DNA of 64,000 nucleotides from Ulva prolifera. Taxonomy: Eukaryota; Chlorophyta; Ulvophyceae; Ulvales; Ulvaceae. A program made the position numbers and the translations under genes. The notes under the pieces were generated by a model. It searched no databases. It worked only from the letters and a program-made list of their open reading frames with translations, and was not told the origin of the DNA. The stretch is from positions 6,159,810 to 6,223,809 of the forward strand of contig CM041197.1 in the NCBI GenBank assembly GCA_023078555.1, in the 5' to 3' direction. This document shows, in pieces, positions 40,968-52,400 of the stretch; position 1 is the first letter of the stretch; every line of letters begins with the position of its first letter.

Positions 40968-43900
40968 TCAAAAACGGTGTACTTTCGGAGAAGACATGCA
41001 TGGGAGGGCCTTTACACACCGCGCTCATTTCTTCATGTTGTATACATAAATATCCTGTTAATGTGTGTCCGATATACTGATTAAAATTGAGCCCATGCCC
41101 GCGTGCATAATAAATGGTGTGTAGACCACGATCTTCAAAAACTGTGTACTTTCGAAGCTGGCAGGCATGGGAGTACGTTTACATTGGCGCACTCATTTCT
41201 TCATGTTGTATACATAAATATCCTGTTAATGTGCGTCAGATATACTGATTTGCATTGAGCCCATGCCTGCTTGCATTCTAGCTGTTGTGTAGTCCACGTT
41301 CTTCAAAAACTGTGTACTTTCGGAGAAGACATGCATGGGAGGGCCTTTACACACCGCGCTCATTTCTTCATGTTGTATACATACATATCATGCCAATGTG
41401 TGTCAGATGGATAATTTTCATTGACCTCGTGCCCGCGTGCATTCCTGCTAGTGTGTAGACCACGATCTTCAAAAACTGTGTACTTTCGAAGCTGGCAGGC
41501 ATGGGAGTACGTTTACATTGGCGCACTCATTTCTTCATGTTGTATACATAAATATCCTGTTAATGTGTGTCAGATATACTGATTTACATTGAGCCCATGC
41601 CTGTTTGCATTCTAGCTGTTGTGTAGTCCACGTTCTTCAAAAACTGTGTACTTTCGGAGAAGACATGCATGGGAGGGCCTTTACACACCGCGCTCATTTC
41701 TTCATGTTGTATACATACATATCATGCCAATGTGTGTCCGATGGAAAATTTTCATTGACCTCGTGCCCGCGTGCATTCCTACTAGTGTGTAGACCACGTT
41801 CTGCGAAAACTTTGTACTTTCGAAGCAGGCAGGCCTGGGAGTACCTTTACATCGACGCGCTCATTTCTACATGTTGTATACATACATATAATGTTAATGT
41901 GTGTCAGATATACTGATTTACATTGAGCCCATGCCTGCTTGCATTCTAGCTGTTGTGTAGTCCACGTTCTTCAAAAACTGTGTACTTTCGGAGAAGACAT
42001 GCATGGGAGGGCCTTTACACACCGCGCTCATTTCTTCATGTTGTATACATACATACCATGCCAATGTGTGTCAGATGGATAATTTTCATTGACCTCGTGC
42101 CCGCGTGCATTCCTACTAGTGTGTAGACCACGATCTTCAAAAACTGTGTACTTTCGAAGCAGGCAGGCCTGGGAGTACCTTTACATCGACGCGCTCATTT
42201 CTACATGTTGTATACATACATATAATGTTAATGTGTGTCAGATATACTGATTTACATTGAGCTCATGCCTGCTTGCATTCTAGCTGTTGTGTAGTCCACG
42301 TTCTTCAAAAACTCTGTACTTTCGGAGAAGACATGCATGGGAGGGCCTTTACACACCGCGCTCATTTCTTCATGTTGTATACATACACATCATGCCAATG
42401 TGTGTCAGATGGATAATTTTCATTGACCTCGTGCCCGCGTGCATTCCTGCTAGTGTGTAGACCACGATCTTCAAAAAATGTGTACTTTCGAAGCTAGCAG
42501 GCATGGGAGTACGTTTACATTGGTGCGCTCATTTCTTCATGTTGTATACATAAATATCCTGTTAATGTGTGTCCGATATACTGATTAACATTGAGCCCAT
42601 GCCCGCGTGCATAATAAATGGTGTGTAGACCACAATCTTCAAAAATTGTGTACTTTCGAAGCTGGATGGCATGGGAGTACGTTTACACTGGCGCGCTCAT
42701 TTCTTCATGTTTTATACATAAATATCCTGTTATTGTGTGTCAGATATACTGATTTACATTGAGCCCATGCCTGCTTGCATTCTAGCTGTTGTGTAGTCCA
42801 CGTTCTTCAAAAACGGTGTACTTTCGGAGAAGACATGCATGGGAGGGCCTTTACACACCGCGCTCATTTCTTCATGTTGTATACATAAATATCCTGTTAA
42901 TGTGTGTCCGATATACTGATTAAAATTGAGCCCATGCCCGCGTGCATAATAAATGGTGTGTAGACCACGATCTTCAAAAACTGTGTACTTTCGAAGCTGG
43001 CAGGCATGGGAGTACGTTTACATTGGCGCACTCATTTCTTCATGTTGTATACATAAATATCCTGTTAATGTGCGTCAGATATACTGATTTGCATTGAGCC
43101 CATGCCTGCTTGCATTCTAGCTGTTGTGTAGTCCACGTTCTTCAAAAACTGTGTACTTTCGGAGAAGACATGCATGGGAGGGCCTTTACACACCGCGCTC
43201 ATTTCTTCATGTTGTATACATACATATCATGCCAATGTGTGTCAGATGGATAATTTTCATTGACCTCGTGCCCGCGTGCATTCCTGCTAGTGTGTAGACC
43301 ACGATCTTCAAAAACTGTGTACTTTCGAAGCTGGCAGGCATGGGAGTACGTTTACATTGGCGCACTCATTTCTTCATGTTGTATACATAAATATCCTGTT
43401 AATGTGTGTCAGATATACTGATTTACATTGAGCCCATGCCTGTTTGCATTCTAGCTGTTGTGTAGTCCACGTTCTTCAAAAACTGTGTACTTTCGGAGAA
43501 GACATGCATGGGAGGGCCTTTACACACCGCGCTCATTTCTTCATGTTGTATACATACATATCATGCCAATGTGTGTCCGATGGAAAATTTTCATTGACCT
43601 CGTGCCCGCGTGCATTCCTACTAGTGTGTAGACCACGTTCTGCGAAAACTTTGTACTTTCGAAGCAGGCAGGCCTGGGAGTACCTTTACATCGACGCGCT
43701 CATTTCTACATGTTGTATACATACATATAATGTTAATGTGTGTCAGATATATTGATTTACATTGAGCCCATGCCTGCTTGCATTCTAGCTGTTGTGTAGT
43801 CCACGTTCTTCAAAAACTGTGTACTTTCGGAGAAGACATGCATGGGAGGGCCTTTACACACCGCGCTCATTTCTTCATGTTGTATACATACATACCATGC

Positions 43901-46900
43901 CAATGTGTGTCAGATGGATAATTTTCATTGACCTCGTGCCCGCGTGCATTCCTACTAGTGTGTAGACCACGATCTTCAAAAACTGTGTACTTTCGAAGCT
44001 AGCAGGCATGGGAGTACGTTTACATTGGCGCGCTCATTTCTTCATGTTGTATACATAAAAATCCTGTTAATGTGTGTCCGATATACTGATTAACATTGAG
44101 CCCATGCCCGCGTGCATAATAAATGGTGTGTAGACCACAATCTTCAAAAACTGTGTACTTTCGAAGCTGGCAGGCATGGGAGTACGTTTACACTGGAGCG
44201 CTCATTTCTTCATGTTGTATACATAAATATCCCGTTATTGTGTGTCAGATATACTGATTTACATTGAGCCCATGCCTGCTTGCATTCTAGCTGTTGTGTA
44301 GTCCACGTTCTTCAAAAACTGTGTACTTTCGGAGAAGACATGCATGGGAGGGCCTTTACACACCGCGCTCATTTCTTCATGTTGTATACATACACATCAT
44401 GCCAATGTGTGTCAGATGGCTAATTTTCATTGACCTCGTGCCCGCGTGCATTCCTGCTAGTGTGTAGACCACGATCTTCAAAAAATGTGTACTTTCGAAG
44501 CTAGCAGGCATGGGAGTACGTTTACATTGGCGCGCTCATTTCTTCATGTTGTATACATAAAAATCCTGTTAATGTGTGTCCGATATACTGATTAACATTG
44601 AGCCCATGCCTGTTTGCATTCTAGCTGTTGTGTAGTCCACGTTCTTCAAAAACTGTGTACTTTCGGAGAAGACATGCATGGGAGGGCCTTTACACACCGC
44701 GCTCATTTCTTCATGTTGTATACATACATATCATGCCAATGTGTGTCAGATGGATAATTTTCATTGACCTCGTGCCCGCGTGCATTCCTGCTAGTGTGTA
44801 GACCACGATCTTCAAAAACTGTGTACTTTCGAAGCTGGCAGGCATGGGAGTACGTTTACATTGGCGCACTCATTTCTTCATGTTGTATACATAAATATCC
44901 TGTTAATGTGTGTCAGATATACTGATTTACATTGAGCCCATGCCTGTTTGTATTCTAGCTGTTGTGTAGTCCACGTTCTTCAAAAACTGTGTACTTTCGG
45001 AGAAGACATGCATGGGAGGGCCTTTACACACCGCGCTCATTTCTTCATGTTGTATACATACACATCATGCCAATGTGTGTCAGATGGATAATTTTCATTG
45101 ACCTCGTGCCCGCGTGCATTCCTGCTAGTGTGTAGACCACGATCTTCAAAAAATGTGTACTTTCGAAGCTAGCAGGCATGGGAGTACGTTTACATTGGTG
45201 CGCTCATTTCTTCATGTTGTATACATAAATATCCTGTTAATGTGTGTCCGATATACTGATTAACATTGAGCCCATGCCCGCGTGCATAATAAATGGTGTG
45301 TAGACCACAATCTTCAAAAATTGTGTACTTTCGAAGCTGGATGGCATGGGAGTACGTTTACACTGGCGCGCTCATTTCTTCATGTTTTATACATAAATAT
45401 CCTGTTATTGTGTGTCAGATATACTGATTTACATTGAGCCCATGCCTGCTTGCATTCTAGCTGTTGTGTAGTCCACGTTCTTCAAAAACGGTGTACTTTC
45501 GGAGAAGACATGCATGGGAGGGCCTTTACACACCGCGCTCATTTCTTCATGTTGTATACATAAATATCCTGTTAATGTGTGTCCGATATACTGATTAAAA
45601 TTGAGCCCATGCCCGCGTGCATAATAAATGGTGTGTAGACCACGATCTTCAAAAACTGTGTACTTTCGAAGCTGGCAGGCATGGGAGTACGTTTACATTG
45701 GCGCACTCATTTCTTCATGTTGTATACATAAATATCCTGTTAATGTGCGTCAGATATACTGATTTGCATTGAGCCCATGCCTGCTTGCATTCTAGCTGTT
45801 GTGTAGTCCACGTTCTTCAAAAACTGTGTACTTTCGGAGAAGACATGCATGGGAGGGCCTTTACACACCGCGCTCATTTCTTCATGTTGTATACATACAT
45901 ATCATGCCAATGTGTGTCAGATGGATAATTTTCATTGACCTCGTGCCCGCGTGCATTCCTGCTAGTGTGTAGACCACGATCTTCAAAAACTGTGTACTTT
46001 CGAAGCTGGCAGGCATGGGAGTACGTTTACATTGGCGCACTCATTTCTTCATGTTGTATACATAAATATCCTGTTAATGTGTGTCAGATATACTGATTTA
46101 CATTGAGCCCATGCCTGTTTGCATTCTAGCTGTTGTGTAGTCCACGTTCTTCAAAAACTGTGTACTTTCGGAGAAGACATGCATGGGAGGGCCTTTACAC
46201 ACCGCGCTCATTTCTTCATGTTGTATACATACATATCATGCCAATGTGTGTCCGATGGAAAATTTTCATTGACCTCGTGCCCGCGTGCATTCCTACTAGT
46301 GTGTAGACCACGTTCTGCGAAAACTTTGTACTTTCGAAGCAGGCAGGCCTGGGAGTACCTTTACATCGACGCGCTCATTTCTACATGTTGTATACATACA
46401 TATAATGTTAATGTGTGTCAGATATACTGATTTACATTGAGCCCATGCCTGCTTGCATTCTAGCTGTTGTGTAGTCCACGTTCTTCAAAAACTGTGTACT
46501 TTCGGAGAAGACATGCATGGGAGGGCCTTTACACACCGCGCTCATTTCTTCATGTTGTATACATACATACCATGCCAATGTGTGTCAGATGGATAATTTT
46601 CATTGACCTCGTGCCCGCGTGCATTCCTACTAGTGTGTAGACCACGATCTTCAAAAACTGTGTACTTTCGAAGCTAGCAGGCATGGGAGTACGTTTACAT
46701 TGGCGCGCTCATTTCTTCATGTTGTATACATAAAAATCCTGTTAATGTGTGTCCGATATACTGATTAACATTGAGCCCATGCCCGCGTGCATAATAAATG
46801 GTGTGTAGACCACAATCTTCAAAAACTGTGTACTTTCGAAGCTGGCAGGCATGGGAGTACGTTTACACTGGAGCGCTCATTTCTTCATGTTGTATACATA

Positions 46901-48348
46901 AATATCCTGTTATTGTGTGTCAGATATACTGATTTACATTGAGCCCATGCCTGCTTGCATTCTAGCTGTTGTGTAGTCCACGTTCTTCAAAAACTGTGTA
47001 CTTTCGGAGAAGACATGCATGGGAGGGCCTTTACACACCGCGCTCATTTCTTCATGTTGTATACATACACATCATGCCAATGTGTGTCAGATGGCTAATT
47101 TTCATTGACCTCGTGCCCGCGTGCATTCCTGCTAGTGTGTAGACCACGATCTTCAAAAAATGTGTACTTTCGAAGCTAGCAGGCATGGGAGAACGTTTAC
47201 ATTGGCGCGCTCATTTCTTCATGTTGTATACATAAAAATCCTGTTAATGTGTGTCCGATATACTGATTAACATTGAGCCCATGCCTGTTTGCATTCTAGC
47301 TGTTGTGTAGTCCACGTTCTTCAAAAACTGTGTACTTTCGGAGAAGACATGCATGGGAGGGCCTTTACACACCGCGCTCATTTCTTCATGTTGTATACAT
47401 ACATATCATGCCAATGTGTGTCCGATGGAAAATTTTCATTGACCTCGTGCCCGCGTGCATTCCTACTAGTGTGTAGACCACGTTCTGCGAAAACTTTGTA
47501 CTTTCGAAGCAGGCAGGCCTGGGAGTACCTTTACATCGACGCGCTCATTTCTACATGTTGTATACATACATATAATGTTAATGTGTGTCAGATATACTGA
47601 TTTACATTGAGCCCATGCCTGCTTGCATTCTAGCTGTTGTGTAGTCCACGTTCTTCAAAAACTGTGTACTTTCGGAGAAGACATGCATGGGAGGGCCTTT
47701 ACACACCGCGCTCATTTCTTCATGTTGTATACATACATACCATGCCAATGTGTGTCAGATGGATAATTTTCATTGACCTCGTGCCCGCGTGCATTCCTAC
47801 TAGTGTGTAGACCACGATCTTCAAAAACTGTGTACTTTCGAAGCTAGCAGGCATGGGAGTACGTTTACATTGGCGCGCTCATTTCTTCATGTTGTATACA
47901 TAAAAATCCTGTTAATGTGTGTCCGATATACTGATTAACATTGAGCCCATGCCCGCGTGCATAATAAATGGTGTGTAGACCACGATCTTCAAAAACTGTG
48001 TACTTTCGAAGCAGGCAGGCCTGGGAGTACCTTTACATCGACGCGCTCATTTCTACATGTTGTATACATACATATAATGTTAATGTGTGTCAGATATACT
48101 GATTTACATTGAGCTCATGCCTGCTTGCATTCTAGCTGTTGTGTAGTCCACGTTCTTCAAAAACTCTGTACTTTCGGAGAAGACATGCATGGGAGGGCCT
48201 TTACACACCGCGCTCATTTCTTCATGTTGTATACATACACATCATGCCAATGTGTGTCAGATGGATAATTTTCATTGACCTCGTGCCCGCGTGCATTCCT
48301 GCTAGTGTGTAGACCACGATCTTCAAAAAATGTGTACTTTCGAAGCTA

Positions 48349-48361
48349 CAGAGTGCTCGAA
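48349..48361. other. 13-bp linker between satellite and telomeric tract
   Basis: The sequence cagagtgctcgaa belongs neither to the satellite, which stops inside a monomer at cgaagcta, nor to the TTAGGGG tract. It is the only sequence between them and marks a junction formed by breakage or end healing. Confidence 0.6.
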
Positions 48362-48855
48362 GGGGTTAGGGGTTAGGGGTTAGGGGTTAGGGGTTAGGGG
48401 TTAGGGGTTAGGGGTTAGGGGTTAGGGGGGTTAGGGGTAGGGGTTTAGGGGTGGGTTAGGGGTTAGGGGTTAGGGGTTAGGGGTTAGGGGTTAGGGGTTG
48501 AGGGTTGGGGTTAGGGGTTAGGGGTTAGGGGTTAGGGGTTAGGGGTTAGGGGTTAGGGGTTAGGGGTTAGGGGTTTGGGGTTACGGGGTTCGGGGTTATG
48601 GGTTAGGGGTTCGGGGTTATGGGGTAGGTAGGGGGTAGGGGTTCGGGGTTAGGGGTTATGGGTGGGGTTAGGGGTTAGGGGTTAGGGGTTAGGGGTACGG
48701 GGTTAGGGGTTAAGGGTTCGGGGTTAGGGGTTAGGTAGGGGTTAGGGGTTCGGGGTTGGGTTTAGGGGTAGGGTTTTAGGGGTACGGGGTTAGGGGTTCG
48801 GGGATTAGGGGTTGGGGTTAGGGGTTAGGGGTGGTTAGGGGTTGGGGTTAGTGGT
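48362..48855 (+). repeat. Telomere-type tract, (TTAGGGG)n, about 70 units, partly degenerate
   Basis: About 494 bp are built on the heptamer ttagggg with the G-rich strand on +. The first 60 bp and about 48455-48570 are almost regular. From about 48570 onward variants are frequent (ttcgggg, ttacgggg, ttatggg, ggtaggg, ggtttaggg). G-rich strands run 5' to 3' toward chromosome ends, so the natural end would be on the right. The tract instead meets an N and then unrelated DNA. It is either an interstitial telomeric sequence or a true telomere joined to another contig. Confidence 0.93.
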
Positions 48856-48856
48856 N
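48856..48856. other. Undetermined base (N) at the telomeric tract / island junction
   Basis: This is the only ambiguous base I noticed in the window, and it sits exactly where the telomeric tract ends. An unresolved consensus base at such a change of sequence character suggests a contig join or a low-quality read end. Confidence 0.9.
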
Positions 48857-48857
48857 A

Positions 48858-48885
48858 GCACGTGCACGTGCGCATGCGTGCACGC
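48858..48885. other. 28-bp alternating purine-pyrimidine run, potential Z-DNA
   Basis: Every base from 48858 to 48885 alternates purine and pyrimidine, mostly GC and GT/AC steps, starting two bases after the N. Such runs are known to favour left-handed DNA under negative supercoiling. That it forms here is inference. Confidence 0.55.
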
Positions 48886-49099
48886 CGAACACAACACCAT
48901 GTACATGTCAATTGATGCAACTCACGCCCAGCACGCTCTTGGCGACTCATTGCTGCGTGTCTACAAGTGCACGGGTCGAGTCACGAATGTATCAGTGTCC
49001 ACGAGTAACGAACCATTCGTGACATGCCTGACATTTTGTGACATGCCTCACAAGCCGCACGTCAGAAATCACCATGGACTACGGCCCAGCCCTTGCTGT

Positions 49100-49405
49100 C
49101 CGTCGCCCCCTGTCGGACGCCATACGTATGCGGACCGGATCAGGCAGTCTATGCAAACCTCCGTTCTCCGTCCGTCGGACGGCCAACGGATCCGTGATTT
49201 CCTCCGTTCAACGTCCAATGGAGCTCCGACGGAGAGGCTGAAGGCAACGAGCGTTGCCCTGTGACTCACCGGACGGGAAACGGAACATCCTGCCCACCTC
49301 CGCAACATTGCCCCGATAGTCCGTGCAACCTACTTCCGGCCTCCACCGATTCTCCGAAGGCTCTCCAACTGCCCCTCCGCACACACTACGTCAGCTCTCC
49401 GATTC
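49100..49405. other. Cluster of TCCG/CGGA motifs and short palindromes
   Basis: TCCG or CGGA occurs well over a dozen times in about 300 bp, often as small inverted repeats. Examples are ccgtcc-gtc-ggacgg at 49168-49182, acggatccgt at 49186-49195 and ctccg-a-cggag at 49224-49234. The perfect 10-bp palindrome catacgtatg lies at 49121-49130. Such clustering recalls sub-terminal repeats of DNA transposons or a multi-site protein-binding region, but I see no transposase or terminal repeats. Confidence 0.5.
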
Positions 49406-52400
49406 ACCGTGTCGCCATTCTCCTAGTGTGTGTACTTTCGAAGCAGGCAATCCTGGGAGTACCTTTACATCGACGCACTCATTTCTACATGTTGTATACA
49501 TACATATAATGTTAATATGTGTCGGATATACTGATTTACATTGAGCCCATGCCCGCGTGCATAACAACTGGTGTGTAGATCACGATCTTCAAAAACTGTG
49601 TACTTTCGAAGCAGGCATGCATGAGAGTACGTTTACATTGGCGCGCTCACTTCTACATGTTGTATACATACATATCATGCCAATGTGTGTCAGATGGAAA
49701 AGTTTCATTGACCTCGTGCCCGCGTGCATTCCTACTAGTGTGTAGACCACGTTCTTCGAAAACTGTGTACTTTCGAAGCAGGCAGGCCTGAGAGTACCTT
49801 TACATCGACGCGCTCATTTCTACATGTTGTATACATACATATAATATTTATGTGTGTCAGATATACTGATTTACATTGAGCCCATGCCTGCTTGCATTCT
49901 AGCTGTTGTGTAGTCCACGTTCTTCAAAAACTGTGTACTTTCGGAGAAGACATGCATGGGAGGTCCTTTACACGCCGCGCTCATTTCTTCATGTTGTATA
50001 CATATATATCATGCCAATGTGTGTCAGACGGAAAATTTTCATTGTCCTCGTGCCCGCGTGCATTCCTACTAGTGTGTAGACCACGATCTTCAAAAACTGT
50101 GTACTTTCGAAGCTGGCAGGCATGGGAGTACGTTTACATTGGCGCGCTCACTTCTACATGTTGTATACATACATATCATGCCAATGTGTGTCAGATGGAA
50201 AAGTTTCATTGACCTCGTGCCCGCGTGCATTCCTACTAGTGTGTAGACCACGTTCTTCGAAAACTGTGTACTTTCGAAGCAGGCAGGCCTGGGAGTACCT
50301 TTACATCGACGCGCTCATTTCTACATGTTGTATACATACATATAATATTTATGTGTGTCAGATATACTGATTTACATTGAGCCCATGCCTGCTTGCATTC
50401 TAGCTGTTGTGTAGTCCACATTCTTCAAAAACTGTGTACTTTCGGAGAAGACATGCATGGGAGGGCCTTTACACACCGCGCTCATTTCTTCATGTTGTAT
50501 ACATACATATCATGCCAATGTGTGTCAGATGGAAAATTTTCATTGACCTCGTGCCCGCGTGCATTCCTACTAGTGTGTAGACCACGTTCTGCGAAAACTG
50601 TGTACTTTCGAAGCAGGCAATCCTGGGAGTACCTTTACATCGACGCACTCATTTCTACATGTTGTATACATACATATAATGTTAATATGTGTCGGATATA
50701 CTGATTTACATTGAGCCCATGCCCGCGTGCATAACAACTGGTGTGTAGATCACGATCTTCAAAAACTGTGTACTTTCGAAGCAGGCATGCATGAGAGTAC
50801 GTTTACATTGGCGCGCTCACTTCTACATGTTGTATACATACATATCATGCCAATGTGTGTCAGATGGAAAAGTTTCATTGACCTCGTGCCCGCGTGCATT
50901 CCTACTAGTGTGTAGACCACGTTCTTCGAAAACTGTGTACTTTCGAAGCAGGCAGGCCTGGGAGTACCTTTACATCGACGCGCTCATTTCTACATGTTGT
51001 ATACATACATATAATATTTATGTGTGTCAGATATACTGATTTACATTGAGCCCATGCCTGCTTGCATTCTAGCTGTTGTGTAGTCCACATTCTTCAAAAA
51101 CTGTGTACTTTCGGAGAAGACATGCATGGGAGGGCCTTTACACACCGCGCTCATTTCTTCATGTTGTATACATACATATCATGCCAATGTGTGTCAGATG
51201 GAAAATTTTCATTGACCTCGTGCCCGCGTGCATTCCTACTAGTGTATAGACCACGTTCTTCGAAAACTGTGTACTTTCGAAGCAGGCAGGCCTGGGAGTA
51301 CCTTTACATCGACGCGCTCATTTCTACATGTTGTATACATACATATAATGTTAATATGTGTCGGATATACTGATTTACATTGAGCCCATGCCCGCGTGCA
51401 TAACAACTGGTGTGTAGATCACGATCTTCAAAAACTGTGTACTTTCGAAGCAGGCATGCATGAGAGTACGTTTACATTGGCGCGCTCACTTCTACATGTT
51501 GTATACATACATATCATGCCAATGTGTGTCAGATGGAAAAGTTTCATTGACCTCGTGCCCGCGTGCATTCCTACTAGTGTGTAGACCACGTTCTTCGAAA
51601 ACTGTGTACTTTCGAAGCAGGCAGGCCTGGGAGTACCTTTACATCGACGCGCTCATTTCTACATGTTGTATACATACATATAATGTTAATGTGTGTCGGA
51701 TATACTGATTTACATTGAGCCTATGCCCGCGTGCATAACAACTGGTGTGTAGATCACGATCTTCAAAAACTGTGTACTTTCGAAGCAGGCATGCATGGGA
51801 GTACGTTTACATTGGCGCGCTCACTTCTTCATGTTGTATACATACATATCATGCCAATGGGTGTCAGATGGAAATTTTTCTTGGACCTCGTGCCCGCGTG
51901 CATTCCTACTAGTGTGTAGACCACATTCTTCGAAAACTGTGTACTTTCGAAGCAGGCAGGCCTGGGAGTACCTTTACATCGACGCGCTCATTTCTACATG
52001 TTGTATACATACATATAATGTTAATGTGTGTCAGATATACTGATTTACATTGAGCCCATGCCTGCTTGCATTCTAGCTGTTGTGTAGTCCACGTTCTTCA
52101 AAAACTGTGTACTTTCGGAGAAGACATGCATGGGAGGTCCTTTACACGCCGCGCTCATTTCTTCATGTTGTATACATACATATCATGCCAATGTGTGTCA
52201 GATGGAAAATTTTCATTGTCCTCGTGCCCGCGTGCATTCCTACTAGTGTGTAGACCACGTTCTGCGAAAACTGTGTACTTTCGAAGCAGGCAGGCATGGG
52301 AGTACGTTTACATTGGCGCGCTCACTTCTACATGTTGTATACATACATATCATGCCAATGTGTGTCAGATATACTGATTTACATTGAGCCCATGCCTGCT

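Larger units (their letters stand above)
10903..48348. repeat. 167-bp satellite array (left block), about 224 monomers with dimer, trimer and higher-order structure
   Basis: The period is about 167 bp. Three monomer classes differ after the shared tgtacttt: class 1 (cggagaagacatgcatggga, then gggcctttacacaccgcgc), class 2 (cgaagctggcaggcatggga, then gtacgtttacattggcgc) and class 3 (cgaagcaggcaggcctggga, then gtacctttacatcgacgc). All share catttcttcatgttgtatac or a close variant and end near cttcaaaaactgtgta. Classes alternate mainly as 1-2 or 1-3 dimers (334 bp). Trimers of about 501 bp occur where a class 2 variant ending gtgcataataaatggtgtg is inserted. Frames of 103 codons recur in many dimers but are interrupted in others by the common gatggataat variant, so they are not credible genes. 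The array ends abruptly inside a class 2 monomer at cgaagcta, next to the telomeric tract. This is probably a subtelomeric satellite; its function is unknown. Confidence 0.97.
48857..49415. other. Single-copy island between the telomeric tract and the right satellite array; no gene recognised
   Basis: The island is unlike its neighbours. It contains a 28-bp alternating purine-pyrimidine run (48858-48885), a 10-bp inverted repeat (gtcacgaatg at 48980-48989 with its complement at 49014-49023), and an 11-bp direct repeat gtgacatgcct (49019-49029 and 49038-49048). It also has a dense cluster of TCCG/CGGA motifs with short palindromes from 49100 to 49405. A 140-codon + frame (48842-49264) begins inside the telomeric tract and spans the N, so I do not accept it as a gene. 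Confidence 0.75.

Noticed and set aside
10903-48348. CRISPR array, considered because of the regular repeats
   Set aside because: The repeats are contiguous 167-bp monomers with no distinct short repeats and unique spacers, and no cas-like genes are present.
48362-48855. Head-to-head chromosome fusion
   Set aside because: That would give TTAGGGG running into CCCCTAA. Only the G-rich strand orientation is present.
48842-49264. 140-codon + frame in the island
   Set aside because: It starts inside the telomeric tract and spans the undetermined base, and its composition follows the TCCG-rich palindromes.
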